A stretch of 44,921 bases of DNA from Planctomycetota bacterium (GTDB lineage: Bacteria; Planctomycetota; UBA1135; GCA-002686595): NCBI GenBank assembly GCA_016795325.1, contig JAEUHY010000054.1, positions 1 to 44,921 on the forward strand, given 5' to 3'. The position numbers and the translations under genes are program-made. The notes under the pieces are model-generated. The model saw only the letters and a program-made list of their open reading frames with translations, had not been told where the DNA came from and made no database searches. Below are positions 32,406-40,490 of this stretch, piece by piece. The first letter of the stretch is position 1; each line of letters begins with the position of its first letter.

Positions 32406-32773
32406 CCCGCGCACAGAATTTCGACGAGCGTTGGCGTGAGCTCAGCGCACAGGCGCGCCGCGTCGCGCCCGCGGACGTGCAGCTGCCGGACCTCGCGCGC
32501 CTCGCGCGCACGCGCGCTCCTGAGGCTTTGCCGCTCGTTTCGCCACGTGTGGCCCGCGCGCTCGCGATAGCAGCGGCAGCTTGGACCTGTTTGCTCGCCC
32601 CGCACGTGCACCGCGCTCTGGACAGCGAGTCCGCTCGCGCGCTCGCCGACTCGACGCGCCTGGGCGCGCCGCCGCACTTGCCTCCGCCGCACTTTCCATC
32701 TCCGCCGGCCCTCGAAGCGCCCGCCTTCTACGTCGCTCGCGCCGAACGCGCGCTGCGCGAACTCACGCCATGA
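32402..32773 (+). CDS. Single-helix membrane protein, candidate anti-sigma factor
   Basis: This is a 123-residue protein starting at GTG 32402, which overlaps the sigma-factor stop by four bases. The N-terminal ~50 residues are a charged helical cytoplasmic segment (RAQNFDERWRELSAQARR). One hydrophobic helix follows (VARALAIAAAAWTCLLAP), then a Pro/His-rich tail (GAPPHLPPPHFPSPP) that would lie outside. The position after an ECF gene and this topology fit an anti-sigma factor, but no ASD (HxxxCxxC) motif is visible, so the assignment is inferred from context. Its stop overlaps the next start as ATGA. Confidence 0.8.
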   Translation: MTRAQNFDERWRELSAQARRVAPADVQLPDLARLARTRAPEALPLVSPRVARALAIAAAAWTCLLAPHVHRALDSESARALADSTRLGAPPHLPPPHFPSPPALEAPAFYVARAERALRELTP

Positions 32774-33309
32774 TCCTCGCCGACATCCTGCAGTGGTTCC
32801 TGTTGATCCTCGGTGCGTTCCTGACGCTCAACGCGCATTGGCTCGGCGCCCACGCGCTCGCACCCGAGCTCGTGAGCCGCGCGCACCAGCGCTACGTCGC
32901 GTCGCCGGTCAAGGTCACGCTCGTCGGACTCGCGATCGCAACTCCGGTGCTCGCGCTCGCGATCGGAGTCGGCAGCGCGGCGCCGCATCCAGTCGTCAAG
33001 GCGCTGTGCGCGGGCTTGGGTCTGCTCACGGGGCTGCTCGCGCTGATCGGCTCGGCGGGTCTCGCCGAACGCATCGGTCTGGGACTGCCCGGTGAGCGCG
33101 ATGCGCAGCAGCCCTGGCGGCGCGTGATGCGCGGCGGAGCGTTGCTCGGCCTCTCGTTCCTGATGCCGTTCCTCGGCTGGTTCGTTCTGCTTCCGTGGAC
33201 GTTGATCAGCGGCCTGGGCGCCTGGGCGCTCGCCGGTCGCGCACCCGCGCCCGTGCGACCGTCCGTGGATGCTGCGCCGAGCGTCGCCAACGCGAGTGCG
33301 ACGGCGTGA
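32770..33309 (+). CDS. Small integral membrane protein with four predicted helices
   Basis: This is a 179-residue protein. The ATG overlaps the previous stop (ATGA). Four hydrophobic segments are visible: ILQWFLLILGAFLTLNAHWL, VTLVGLAIATPVLALAIGVG, ALCAGLGLLTGLLALIGSAG and GGALLGLSFLMPFLGWFVLLPW. The C-terminal ~25 residues are Ala/Pro-rich. The family is not recognised. It is embedded in the sigma-factor operon, with both ends overlapping neighbours, and could form the membrane platform for the downstream DUF1800 and DUF1501 proteins or act with the anti-sigma candidate. Confidence 0.85.
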   Translation: MILADILQWFLLILGAFLTLNAHWLGAHALAPELVSRAHQRYVASPVKVTLVGLAIATPVLALAIGVGSAAPHPVVKALCAGLGLLTGLLALIGSAGLAERIGLGLPGERDAQQPWRRVMRGGALLGLSFLMPFLGWFVLLPWTLISGLGAWALAGRAPAPVRPSVDAAPSVANASATA

Positions 33310-34739
33310 ACGCATCGCGGCGCGAACTGCTGGTCTCGCTCGCGGGCGCGTGGCTCTTCGCGGGGCTGGCGTTGACGCCGGTGGTCAAGTTCTGGTCCAC
33401 CGGCGAGCGCACGTCCGATCCGCTGCCGAGCGAGCCCGTCAGCCCTGAGCTCGAGCTGCTGCTCGCACGCTGCGGCTTCGGCGCGCGGCCGCAGGAACGC
33501 GGCGCCGCCGCAAGCGCGAGCGAGTGGCTCGAACGTCAACTCGCGCACGAATCCATCGACGACGCACACTTCGAATCCGCGCTGCGGCGCTTCGAAACCT
33601 GGAACGCGCCGGTAGGGGAGCTCTACGAGTTTCAGGCCTCGCTCGTGCGCCGCGAACTGCAGTCGGTGGTGCTGCTCGGCGCGGTGCACAGCGAGCGCCG
33701 CTTGCGCGAAGCGCTGCTCGACCTGTGGCGCGACCACTTCTCCCTGAGCCTGGGCAAGGGCGAGTGCGCCTGGCTCGCGACGGGTTTCGAGCGCGACGCG
33801 CTGCGGCCGCACGCGTTGGGTCACTTCCGCGATCTGCTGCGCGCAGTGCTGCTGCATCCGGCGATGCTCTGGTACCTCGACGGCCGGCTCAACCGTGCGG
33901 ACAGCGGCGCGCCGAACGAGAACTACGCGCGCGAGTTGCTCGAGCTGCACACGCTGGGACTGGGCGGCGGCTACACGCAGCGCGACGTGCAGGAAGTTGC
34001 GCGCGCCCTCAGCGGCTGGACGTCGCGCGCGCTTGGCGAATCGCGCAAGGCGCGTGTCGAGTTCGATGCGACGCGCCACGACGCCGGCGCCAAGCACGCG
34101 TTGGGCGTGGCGCTCGACGCCGGCTTGGGTGAGGACGAGGTCGAATGCGTGCTGGACCTGGTGTGCGCGCATCCGTCGACCGCGCGCTATGTCGCGCGCA
34201 AGCTGTGCGTTCGATTCGTGGCCGACGTTCCGCCGGAGGCGTTGGTCGAGCGTGTCGCCGCGAGCTTGCGCGACAGCGGCGGCGAGTTGCGGCCAGGCGT
34301 GCGAACGTTGCTCGAGAGCGAGGAATTTCGCGCCTCGCGCGGCGCCAAGCTCAAGCGCCCGCTGCACTTCGTGGCCTCGGCGCTGCGTGCCTGCGATGCG
34401 CCGTGCACTCCCGATGCAACGCTGCTCGAGCGATTGGAGCGCCTCGGGCACGCGCCGTACTCCTGGCCGACGCCCGACGGTTATCCCGACGCGGCGGAGC
34501 ACTGGCGCGCGGGTTTGTTGCAACGTTGGCGGTTCGCCGACGAACTCGCCCACGGCGAACTCGCCGCGGCGCCCGTCGACGCAGCGCAACTGATCGTGCG
34601 CACCGGCGGCCGCGAGCCGCTCGCGCGCGCGCTGCTCGGCCGCGCGCCCACGGCGGAGGAACTGGCGCTCGTGACGGGCGGCGACGACGCGCGCGCTCTC
34701 TCGGCGTTGCTCGCCTGCCCCGCGTTCCAACGTTGCTAG
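33306..34739 (+). CDS. DUF1800 family protein with Tat-like signal
   Basis: This is a 477-residue protein starting at GTG 33306 (GTGA overlap). The N-terminus ASRRELLVSLAGAWLFAGLA is a twin-arginine-type signal. The family core is plain: HLLARxGFG-like LLLARCGFGARP, LREALLDLWRDHFSL, HFRDLLRAVLLHPAMLWYLDG, ENYARELLELHTLGLGGGYTQRDVQEVARALSGWT, and HDAGAKHALG. DUF1800 proteins are exported, of unknown activity, and in Planctomycetes nearly always pair with a DUF1501 gene, as here. The usual length is about 450-600 residues, so this one is on the short side but complete. Confidence 0.95.
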   Translation: MNASRRELLVSLAGAWLFAGLALTPVVKFWSTGERTSDPLPSEPVSPELELLLARCGFGARPQERGAAASASEWLERQLAHESIDDAHFESALRRFETWNAPVGELYEFQASLVRRELQSVVLLGAVHSERRLREALLDLWRDHFSLSLGKGECAWLATGFERDALRPHALGHFRDLLRAVLLHPAMLWYLDGRLNRADSGAPNENYARELLELHTLGLGGGYTQRDVQEVARALSGWTSRALGESRKARVEFDATRHDAGAKHALGVALDAGLGEDEVECVLDLVCAHPSTARYVARKLCVRFVADVPPEALVERVAASLRDSGGELRPGVRTLLESEEFRASRGAKLKRPLHFVASALRACDAPCTPDATLLERLERLGHAPYSWPTPDGYPDAAEHWRAGLLQRWRFADELAHGELAAAPVDAAQLIVRTGGREPLARALLGRAPTAEELALVTGGDDARALSALLACPAFQRC

Positions 34740-34746
34740 CGCGCCC

Positions 34747-35808
34747 ATGACCAACGACACGCTCATCACGGTGTTCCTGCGCGGCGGCGCCGACGGGCTC
34801 GCGCTCGCGCCGCCAGTGGGTGACCCGCACTATCCGCGCGTGCGGCCCGCGAGCTTCGTGCGCGCCGCGGACGCGCTCAACTTGGACGGCTTCTTCGCGC
34901 TTGCGCCGGAGCTCGCTGCGCTGGCGTCGCTGTGGAACAAGGGCCAGCTCGCGCTGGTGCACGACGTCGGGACGAGCGACACGACGCGCTCGCACTTCTA
35001 CGCGCAGCCGTTGCTCGAACGCGGCGCGCCCGACGCGGCCGGCGGTTGGCTGGCGCGCTTCGCGAAAGCGCGCTCGAGTGCGTTGCCTGCGCTTGCGTTC
35101 GGCGACGCGTTGCCCGAGAGCTTGCGCGGCGGCGCCGCGGCCACGGCGTTGCGCGCGCTCGCCGACCTCGACCCCGGCGCGCGCGTCGAGCGGCTCTCCG
35201 CGGAGTTGGCGGCGCTCTACGACTCCGATCCGTTGCTCGCGCAATCAGCGGCCAACACGCGGACTGCGCTCGCGCAGCTGCGCACGCTCGACGGCGCGCC
35301 GTACCGACCGGCCGCTGGCGTCGAGTGGGGCAGCGACGAGTTCTCCCAGCAACTGGCGCAGACCGCGCGCTTGCTCAAGCACGGCGCACGGCCGCCTGTC
35401 GTGTGCCTCGACCTGCACGGCTGGGACTCGCACGTCGCGCAGGCGCAGTTGCTCGCGCCGCTGCTGCGTCAACTCGGCGCCGGCCTCGCCAACTTCGCCG
35501 CTGATCTGGGCGAGCTCTTCGAGCGCACGAGCGTGGTGGTCTACACCGAGTTCGGCCGACGCGTGGCGGAGAACTCAGGACTGGGCACCGATCACGGCCA
35601 CGGCTTCGCGCTGCTCGTGCTCGGCGGCGGAGTGCGTGGCGGCGTACACGCGCGCTGGCGCGGGCTCGAGGCCGACGCGCTCGTCGGGCCCGGCGATCTG
35701 CCGGGCGCGATCGACTACCGCGCAGCGCTCGCACCCGTCGTCGAGCGCCATGGCGTCGACGCGCACGCGGTGTTCGGCGCGCTCGCGGAACCAGCGCTGC
35801 CGCTGTGA
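34747..35808 (+). CDS. DUF1501 family protein lacking a signal peptide
   Basis: This is a 353-residue protein. The domain begins at once: TLITVFLRGGADGLA is residues 5-19. DLHGWDSH (likely metal ligands) and VVYTEFGRRVAENSGLGTDHGHG are the alkaline-phosphatase-superfamily-like metal motifs of DUF1501. Most DUF1501 proteins begin with a Tat signal of about 30-40 residues (RRxFL), which is absent here. The start is well supported, only seven bases after the DUF1800 stop. Export together with its Tat-targeted DUF1800 partner is a possible explanation. The gene converges with the propeller lipoprotein gene, with one base between the stops. Confidence 0.95.
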   Translation: MTNDTLITVFLRGGADGLALAPPVGDPHYPRVRPASFVRAADALNLDGFFALAPELAALASLWNKGQLALVHDVGTSDTTRSHFYAQPLLERGAPDAAGGWLARFAKARSSALPALAFGDALPESLRGGAAATALRALADLDPGARVERLSAELAALYDSDPLLAQSAANTRTALAQLRTLDGAPYRPAAGVEWGSDEFSQQLAQTARLLKHGARPPVVCLDLHGWDSHVAQAQLLAPLLRQLGAGLANFAADLGELFERTSVVVYTEFGRRVAENSGLGTDHGHGFALLVLGGGVRGGVHARWRGLEADALVGPGDLPGAIDYRAALAPVVERHGVDAHAVFGALAEPALPL

Positions 35809-35809
35809 T

Positions 35810-38458
35810 TCAGCGATTGCGCAGACCGATGCTCGTGATCTGCGCGCCGATGGCGAGGTCGCTGACCGGCGCAGCCAGCACGCCCGGCGCCGTGATCGGC
35901 AGCGAGCGCAGACGGTTGGTGCCGGACAGAACCCACAGCACGTGCTCGTCCTCGGCGTCGAAGCGCAGCAGCGCGATGCCGGCCTGCACGCCCGAGCCCG
36001 CGAGCGAGAGCGAGCCGTCGGCTGCGACGTTCGAAGGATCTTGGTCGACGCTGTAGTAGGCCCATTCGCCGAGCGCGGTGTCGGCGATCAGCAACGCCGC
36101 GCCGCCGGTGGACATGGTCATCGCCAGCGGCGTGATCGTGGTGGCGAACGGCGAGCCGGCGAGCGGCGTCAGGGTTCCGCTCGCTAGGTCGACGCTGAAG
36201 CCCGAGAGCGAGTCGGAGCCGATGTGCGCGCAGAACACGAATCGTCCCGTGGGATCGAACACGGCGCGGAAGGGATCGACGCCGCCGGTGCTCACGGAGT
36301 TCGAGTACGTGGCGACCGATGTTTGTGGGTCGATTTCGAACACGTCGAGTTGGTCCGCGCCCGAGTCCGGCACGACGACGAGCGAGCCCGAGGGGTGCAC
36401 CGCCGGTGGCCAGGGAGTCGAGGTGAAGGTGCTCGTGCCCAGCGAGGTGAGCGCGAACGTGCTCGTGTCGAAGGCGTAGCTCACGAGGCGGGTGCTCGCC
36501 CCCGTGCCTTGCACGAGGTAGCCGTGGGCGCCGGAGCGATCGAGTTCGAAGCCGACGTTGGAGTTCGTCTCGCCGGCGCCGACGCCGCTCGCGAGCGCGC
36601 CTTGGCTGGTGATGCGATGCGCGGTCAACGCTCCGGAAGCGCCCGCGGATTGGTGCGCCACGATCGCGCGTTCCGCGAAGGGATGGATGCTGACGGTCTG
36701 CGGGTTGATGCCGGTCGCCGCGGGCGTGCCCGCCACCGAGGCGAGCGCGCCGCTCGTGCTGTCGAAGGTGAACTCCCACACGCCGTCCGAAGCGAGGCTG
36801 GTGGCGTACAGCGACTGCGTGCTCGAGCGCCACTCGCCGTGGCCGAGCACGAGCGCGAGGTCGGAGGTGTCGCCGGCGGCCTTCGTGACGCCGACGCTCG
36901 ACGCGCTCAGGGCGCCGTTGCCGGCGACGCTCCAGGTGTGGAGCACTCCGTCGTCGTGCGTCGAGTACAGGTGCGCGCCGCGCGGATCGACGGCGAACGC
37001 GCGCGTGTTCTCGCTGGCCGTGACGTTGGCGAAGGCCGCGGCGGTCGGTGCGCCGGTTCCCGGATCGAGCGTGAAGGCGCGGATCAGGCCTGTGTTCTCG
37101 GCGCCGACGTACAGCGTGGCGTCGTCGGTCGCGAGCGCCAGGGCGCTGATCTGGGTGCTCGTCACATTGGCCGTGCCCCAGCCCAACGCGCTGAGCGCGC
37201 CGTTGCCGAGGTTGAGCGCGTAGCCGTGCAAGGTGCTCGAATTCGCCCCGGCCGCGTACAGACGCGCGCCGTCGCTCGTGAGTGCGAGCGCTCGCACGCC
37301 GTCGCTGCTGGCGCTGGTCCCGACGAGCGCGAGATCGCCGTCGACGGCGTCGATCGAGTAGACGCCGACGGTGTCGTCGCCCGAGTTGGCGACGATGAGC
37401 CAGTCGTCGTTCGGATCGATCACGAGCTGAGCGGGCGACGTGCCGGAGTTCGCTGTCGGAGTGGGCGTCGGGGTGAGTGCGCCGGTCGTGGCGTCGATCG
37501 AGAACGAGTGGATCACGCCGAGCACGCTGCAGGCGTACAGCCGCAGTCCGTCGTGCGTGCACACCAGGTCGGTGATCGCGCTCGCGCCGATGCTCGTGTT
37601 CGACGTGCTCGCGCCGATCTCGAGAGTGCGCGTGTCGAGCACGAAGGTGCGGATCACGCCGCCGGCCGCGGTGAACGCGAACTGACTGGTCGGATGGAGA
37701 GCGACGACGCTGCTAGCGCTGGCGCTGAAGGTCCGGCCGTGGTGCAGCAGCGCGCCGCTGGCGGGCGAGCGCACGAAGCTGCGCAACAGTCCGCTGCTCG
37801 AATCCACGACGAGCGCGCCGCGCGTGTAGGGCGGCACGACGTCGGCTGCGAGGTTGGTGAAGGTCGTCGCCGTGGCGCAGTCTTCCACGGTGATCGAGAA
37901 GGTCGCGTTCTGCGCGACCGTGGGCACGCCCGAGATCACTCCCGATGAAGGATCGAGCGTGAGGCCGCTGGGCAACGCGCCCGCGCTCACGGTCCAGTTC
38001 GAGCCGTAGCCCGCGGAGAGTTCGGGCGTCGCGCGCAGGAACACGCCGCGGCCCAACTCGCCGTCGAGTTCCGGGTAGTCCAGTCCCGCAGGCACTTCGT
38101 GCGCGACCTCGAGCGTGATCGTGGCGAGGGCCTGGCCCTTCGAATTGCTCGCGGTGATCGTGTATTGCGCAGAAGCCGCGACAGCGGTGGGCGAGCCGGA
38201 GATCACGCCCGTCGTGGTGTCGAAGGACAGGCCCGCCGGCAACGGCGGAGCGATCGCGTAGCTCGTCACGGCGCCGCCCGCGCTGCTGGGCGTGTTCGGC
38301 GTGATGGCGCCGCACAGGTCGTAGGTCGGCGCCGCCTGCGAGTAGAGAAGGTTGCTGGGCGGACGCGAGCCGCCTCCGCCGCCTCCGCCGCAGCCGACGA
38401 GGACCGAGGCGGTGAACAGGGCGGAGAGCAGCGTGGCGGGGGAGGTGGGCGTGTTCAT
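35810..38458 (-). CDS. Lipoprotein with Ig-like (He_PIG) domains and a lactonase-type beta-propeller
   Basis: This is an 882-residue protein. GGAG lies about 10 bases before the ATG at 38458. The signal ends LVGC followed by seven Gly, a clear lipobox and flexible spacer. Residues ~45-210 hold two He_PIG-type modules (LPAGLSFDTTTGVISGSPT and LPSGLTLDPSSGVISGVPT). Residues ~215-880 hold many propeller blades resembling 6-phosphogluconolactonase/YncE repeats (VYSIDAVDGDLALVG, FVLDTRTLEIG, DVFEIDPQTS). No catalytic residues are assignable. A surface or periplasmic binding role is inferred. It lacks the C-terminal domain carried by the non-lipidated exported proteins. Confidence 0.9.
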   Translation of the reverse strand: MNTPTSPATLLSALFTASVLVGCGGGGGGGSRPPSNLLYSQAAPTYDLCGAITPNTPSSAGGAVTSYAIAPPLPAGLSFDTTTGVISGSPTAVAASAQYTITASNSKGQALATITLEVAHEVPAGLDYPELDGELGRGVFLRATPELSAGYGSNWTVSAGALPSGLTLDPSSGVISGVPTVAQNATFSITVEDCATATTFTNLAADVVPPYTRGALVVDSSSGLLRSFVRSPASGALLHHGRTFSASASSVVALHPTSQFAFTAAGGVIRTFVLDTRTLEIGASTSNTSIGASAITDLVCTHDGLRLYACSVLGVIHSFSIDATTGALTPTPTPTANSGTSPAQLVIDPNDDWLIVANSGDDTVGVYSIDAVDGDLALVGTSASSDGVRALALTSDGARLYAAGANSSTLHGYALNLGNGALSALGWGTANVTSTQISALALATDDATLYVGAENTGLIRAFTLDPGTGAPTAAAFANVTASENTRAFAVDPRGAHLYSTHDDGVLHTWSVAGNGALSASSVGVTKAAGDTSDLALVLGHGEWRSSTQSLYATSLASDGVWEFTFDSTSGALASVAGTPAATGINPQTVSIHPFAERAIVAHQSAGASGALTAHRITSQGALASGVGAGETNSNVGFELDRSGAHGYLVQGTGASTRLVSYAFDTSTFALTSLGTSTFTSTPWPPAVHPSGSLVVVPDSGADQLDVFEIDPQTSVATYSNSVSTGGVDPFRAVFDPTGRFVFCAHIGSDSLSGFSVDLASGTLTPLAGSPFATTITPLAMTMSTGGAALLIADTALGEWAYYSVDQDPSNVAADGSLSLAGSGVQAGIALLRFDAEDEHVLWVLSGTNRLRSLPITAPGVLAAPVSDLAIGAQITSIGLRNR

Positions 38459-38622
38459 CGAGTGGATCTCCGGCGCGGGCGAGGCTGCGCCAGATCTCGC
38501 TCTTCGGAGCGCCTCTCGCGCGGCTTGCGACTTGGCGCGTGCGGCCGTCTCAGGTCCGCGACAGCGCGTGCCTCCGCGGCTAGGGTGCGCAAGTTCTTCC
38601 GACCGTCGCCCAGGAGCCGCCC

Positions 38623-39996
38623 TTGTCGTCCCCGAGCCGTTTCCCTCACTCGTTGGTGCTGATTTTCGCGATGATCGTCATCGCTCAGCTCGCCACGTAC
38701 GTGTTGCCCGCCGGCGAGTTCCAACGTGTTGCGGACGCGAGCGGCAAGCTGCTCGTCACGCCCGGCAGCTACGCGCAAGTCGCTGCGACGCCGCTCCCCT
38801 GGCACTCATTCCTCACCTTGATCCCGCGCGGACTCGCCAAGGGCGCGGACGTGATCTTCTTCGTGTTCGTCGTCGGCGGAGTGATCGCCGTCGTGCGTGC
38901 GACCGGCGCGATCGACGCGTTGATCGGCGCCGCGATCCGCAAGCTCGGCGATCGCCCGCTGGTGCTCGTGAGCGTGACCATGGCGCTGCTCGCCGTCGGC
39001 GCGTCGACGGTCGGCATGACCGAGGAGTACATGCCCTTCGTGCCGGTGCTCGTGACGCTGTGCATCGCGCTCAAGATGGACGCGGTCGTCGCGCTGGGAA
39101 TCATCTACGGCGCAGGCGCGATCGGGTACGGGTGCGCGGCGCTGAACCCGTTCACGGTGATCATCGCCAAGGGCATCGCGGGCGTCGATCTCGCCTCGAA
39201 TCAAGATCTGCGCTGGGGGTTGCTCGCCGTGTGCTTGGCGATCGGCGTGCACCACGTGATGCGCTACGGACGCCGCGTGCAGCGCGACCCGTCGGCGAGT
39301 CTGGTCGCGGACATCGACTACTCGCGCGGCTTCGAGATGCCGGCCGACATGCGCATGAGCGCAGCGCGCGTCGCGGTCCTCGCCGTGTTCGCGGGAGCGA
39401 TCGCGCTCTTCGTGTGGGGCATCAAGGTCCACGACTGGTACTTCACCGAGCTGATGGCCGTGTTCCTCGCCATCGCGCTCGCGTCGGCAGTGCTCGGCCG
39501 CCTCTCGCCCAACCGCGTGGCCAGCGAGTTCTGCTCGGGCGCCGCTGAGATGACCAGCACCGCGTTGTTGATCGGCTTCGCCTACACGATCCAGGTGGTG
39601 CTGAACGATGGCCGTGTGATCGACACGGTGATCCAAGCGATGGCCGAGCCGCTGCAGCGCGCGACGCCGGAGATTGCGGCCATCGGCATGTTGGCGTTCC
39701 AGTCGGTCACCAACTTCTTCATCCCGTCGGGTTCGGGACAGGCCTACGTCGTCATGCCGATCATGGCGCCGCTCTCGGACCTCGTCGGCGTCTCGCGCGA
39801 GGTCGCCGTGCTCGCCTACCAATTCGGCGACGGCTTCACGAACATCATCGTGCCGACCAACGCGCTTCTGATGGGGATGCTGACCCTCGCGCGCATTCCC
39901 TACGTGCGCTGGGCGCGCTTCATTCTGCCGCTGCTCGCGAAGATCTACGTGGTGCTGGTCGTGTTTCTGATCTGGGCGGTCCAGGCGGGCATCTAG
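38623..39996 (+). CDS. YfcC-type carrier (C4-dicarboxylate/arginine-ornithine antiporter-like)
   Basis: This is a 457-residue integral membrane protein starting with TTG 38623; AGGAG (38612-38616) lies six bases before it and no better start exists. The sequence PHSLVLIFAMIVIAQLATYVLPAGEF is the characteristic beginning of the YfcC/DcuC superfamily. Conserved re-entrant motifs GMTEEYMPFVPVLVTLCIAL and FFIPSGSGQAYVVMPIMAPLSDLVGVSRE are present, with about 11-12 hydrophobic helices in all. Substrates of relatives are basic amino acids, short peptides or C4-dicarboxylates; the actual one cannot be told. It is monocistronic by position. Confidence 0.92.
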   Translation: MSSPSRFPHSLVLIFAMIVIAQLATYVLPAGEFQRVADASGKLLVTPGSYAQVAATPLPWHSFLTLIPRGLAKGADVIFFVFVVGGVIAVVRATGAIDALIGAAIRKLGDRPLVLVSVTMALLAVGASTVGMTEEYMPFVPVLVTLCIALKMDAVVALGIIYGAGAIGYGCAALNPFTVIIAKGIAGVDLASNQDLRWGLLAVCLAIGVHHVMRYGRRVQRDPSASLVADIDYSRGFEMPADMRMSAARVAVLAVFAGAIALFVWGIKVHDWYFTELMAVFLAIALASAVLGRLSPNRVASEFCSGAAEMTSTALLIGFAYTIQVVLNDGRVIDTVIQAMAEPLQRATPEIAAIGMLAFQSVTNFFIPSGSGQAYVVMPIMAPLSDLVGVSREVAVLAYQFGDGFTNIIVPTNALLMGMLTLARIPYVRWARFILPLLAKIYVVLVVFLIWAVQAGI

Positions 39997-40487
39997 GGGC
40001 CTGGTTCCGAGTTTCGTCGACGAGCTCGCCGGCCTCGCCACCCCCGGCGACTCTGCGTCGGTTGGGCGACGCATTCAGGTCGTCTGGGATCCTGCCGCGT
40101 TGCCACGAACGCCGCTTCCAGCGACAGCGACGACGGACCTCGGAAGCCGGACACGAACCGCTGGCCACGCCCTCGTCGGATGCCGCTTGGTGGGGGCACG
40201 AACCCGCTCCGCTTAGGCGGCGCCGCGTTCCCGCCCAGCTTCTCGCCGCCCGCGGCGGGCGGGACGCCCGGGTTCTTTTTCCCAGGCCTCACGGCGCAAC
40301 AGCTTGAGGATTTGCGAATCCGCAGCCGGGCCGTGCGGCGCGCCTCGGCACACGCGCGTATCATCCATTGTCGACGGCGCGGGGTCGCGCCGACACCGGA
40401 CCTGACGCAGCTCGGCGCCGGGCTCGGTGGGGGCGAGCAACGCCCCACATCCCTGTTCATCCTCCAATCCGAGCGGAGCTCTTCTCC
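39997..40487. other. 491-bp intergenic region with GC-rich hairpins and the leader of the P-domain gene
   Basis: TCGCCGG and CCGGCGA around 40030-40055, and CCGCCCG/CGGGCGG around 40247-40263, form hairpins that could end transcription of the carrier gene. GGATT TGCG AATCC near 40309-40322 is another small inverted repeat. The last ~120 bases align with the region before the paralogous gene at 43278. They include the stem CGGCGCG/CGCGCCG (40375-40392) and a TATCATCCATTGTCG stretch (40360-40374) that may hold the promoter. No protein-coding gene was supported in it. Confidence 0.5.
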
Positions 40488-40490
40488 ATG
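40466..40490 (+). promoter_or_regulatory. Conserved translation-initiation region of the P-domain paralogues
   Basis: GAGCGGAGCTCTTCTCCATG at 40471-40490 matches GAGTGGAGCTCTTCTCCATG at 43261-43280 in all but one base. GGAG lies nine bases before the ATG and serves as Shine-Dalgarno site. CTCC directly before the ATG can pair with it through a four-pair stem, which may modulate initiation. Conservation beyond the Shine-Dalgarno site suggests either recent duplication or selection. Confidence 0.6.

Noticed and set aside
40140..40320. Possible structured RNA or proline-rich coding region in the intergenic region before the P-domain gene
   Set aside because: Strong GC-rich hairpins are present, but no tmRNA, SRP RNA, RNase P or riboswitch consensus was found, and the translations are low-complexity.
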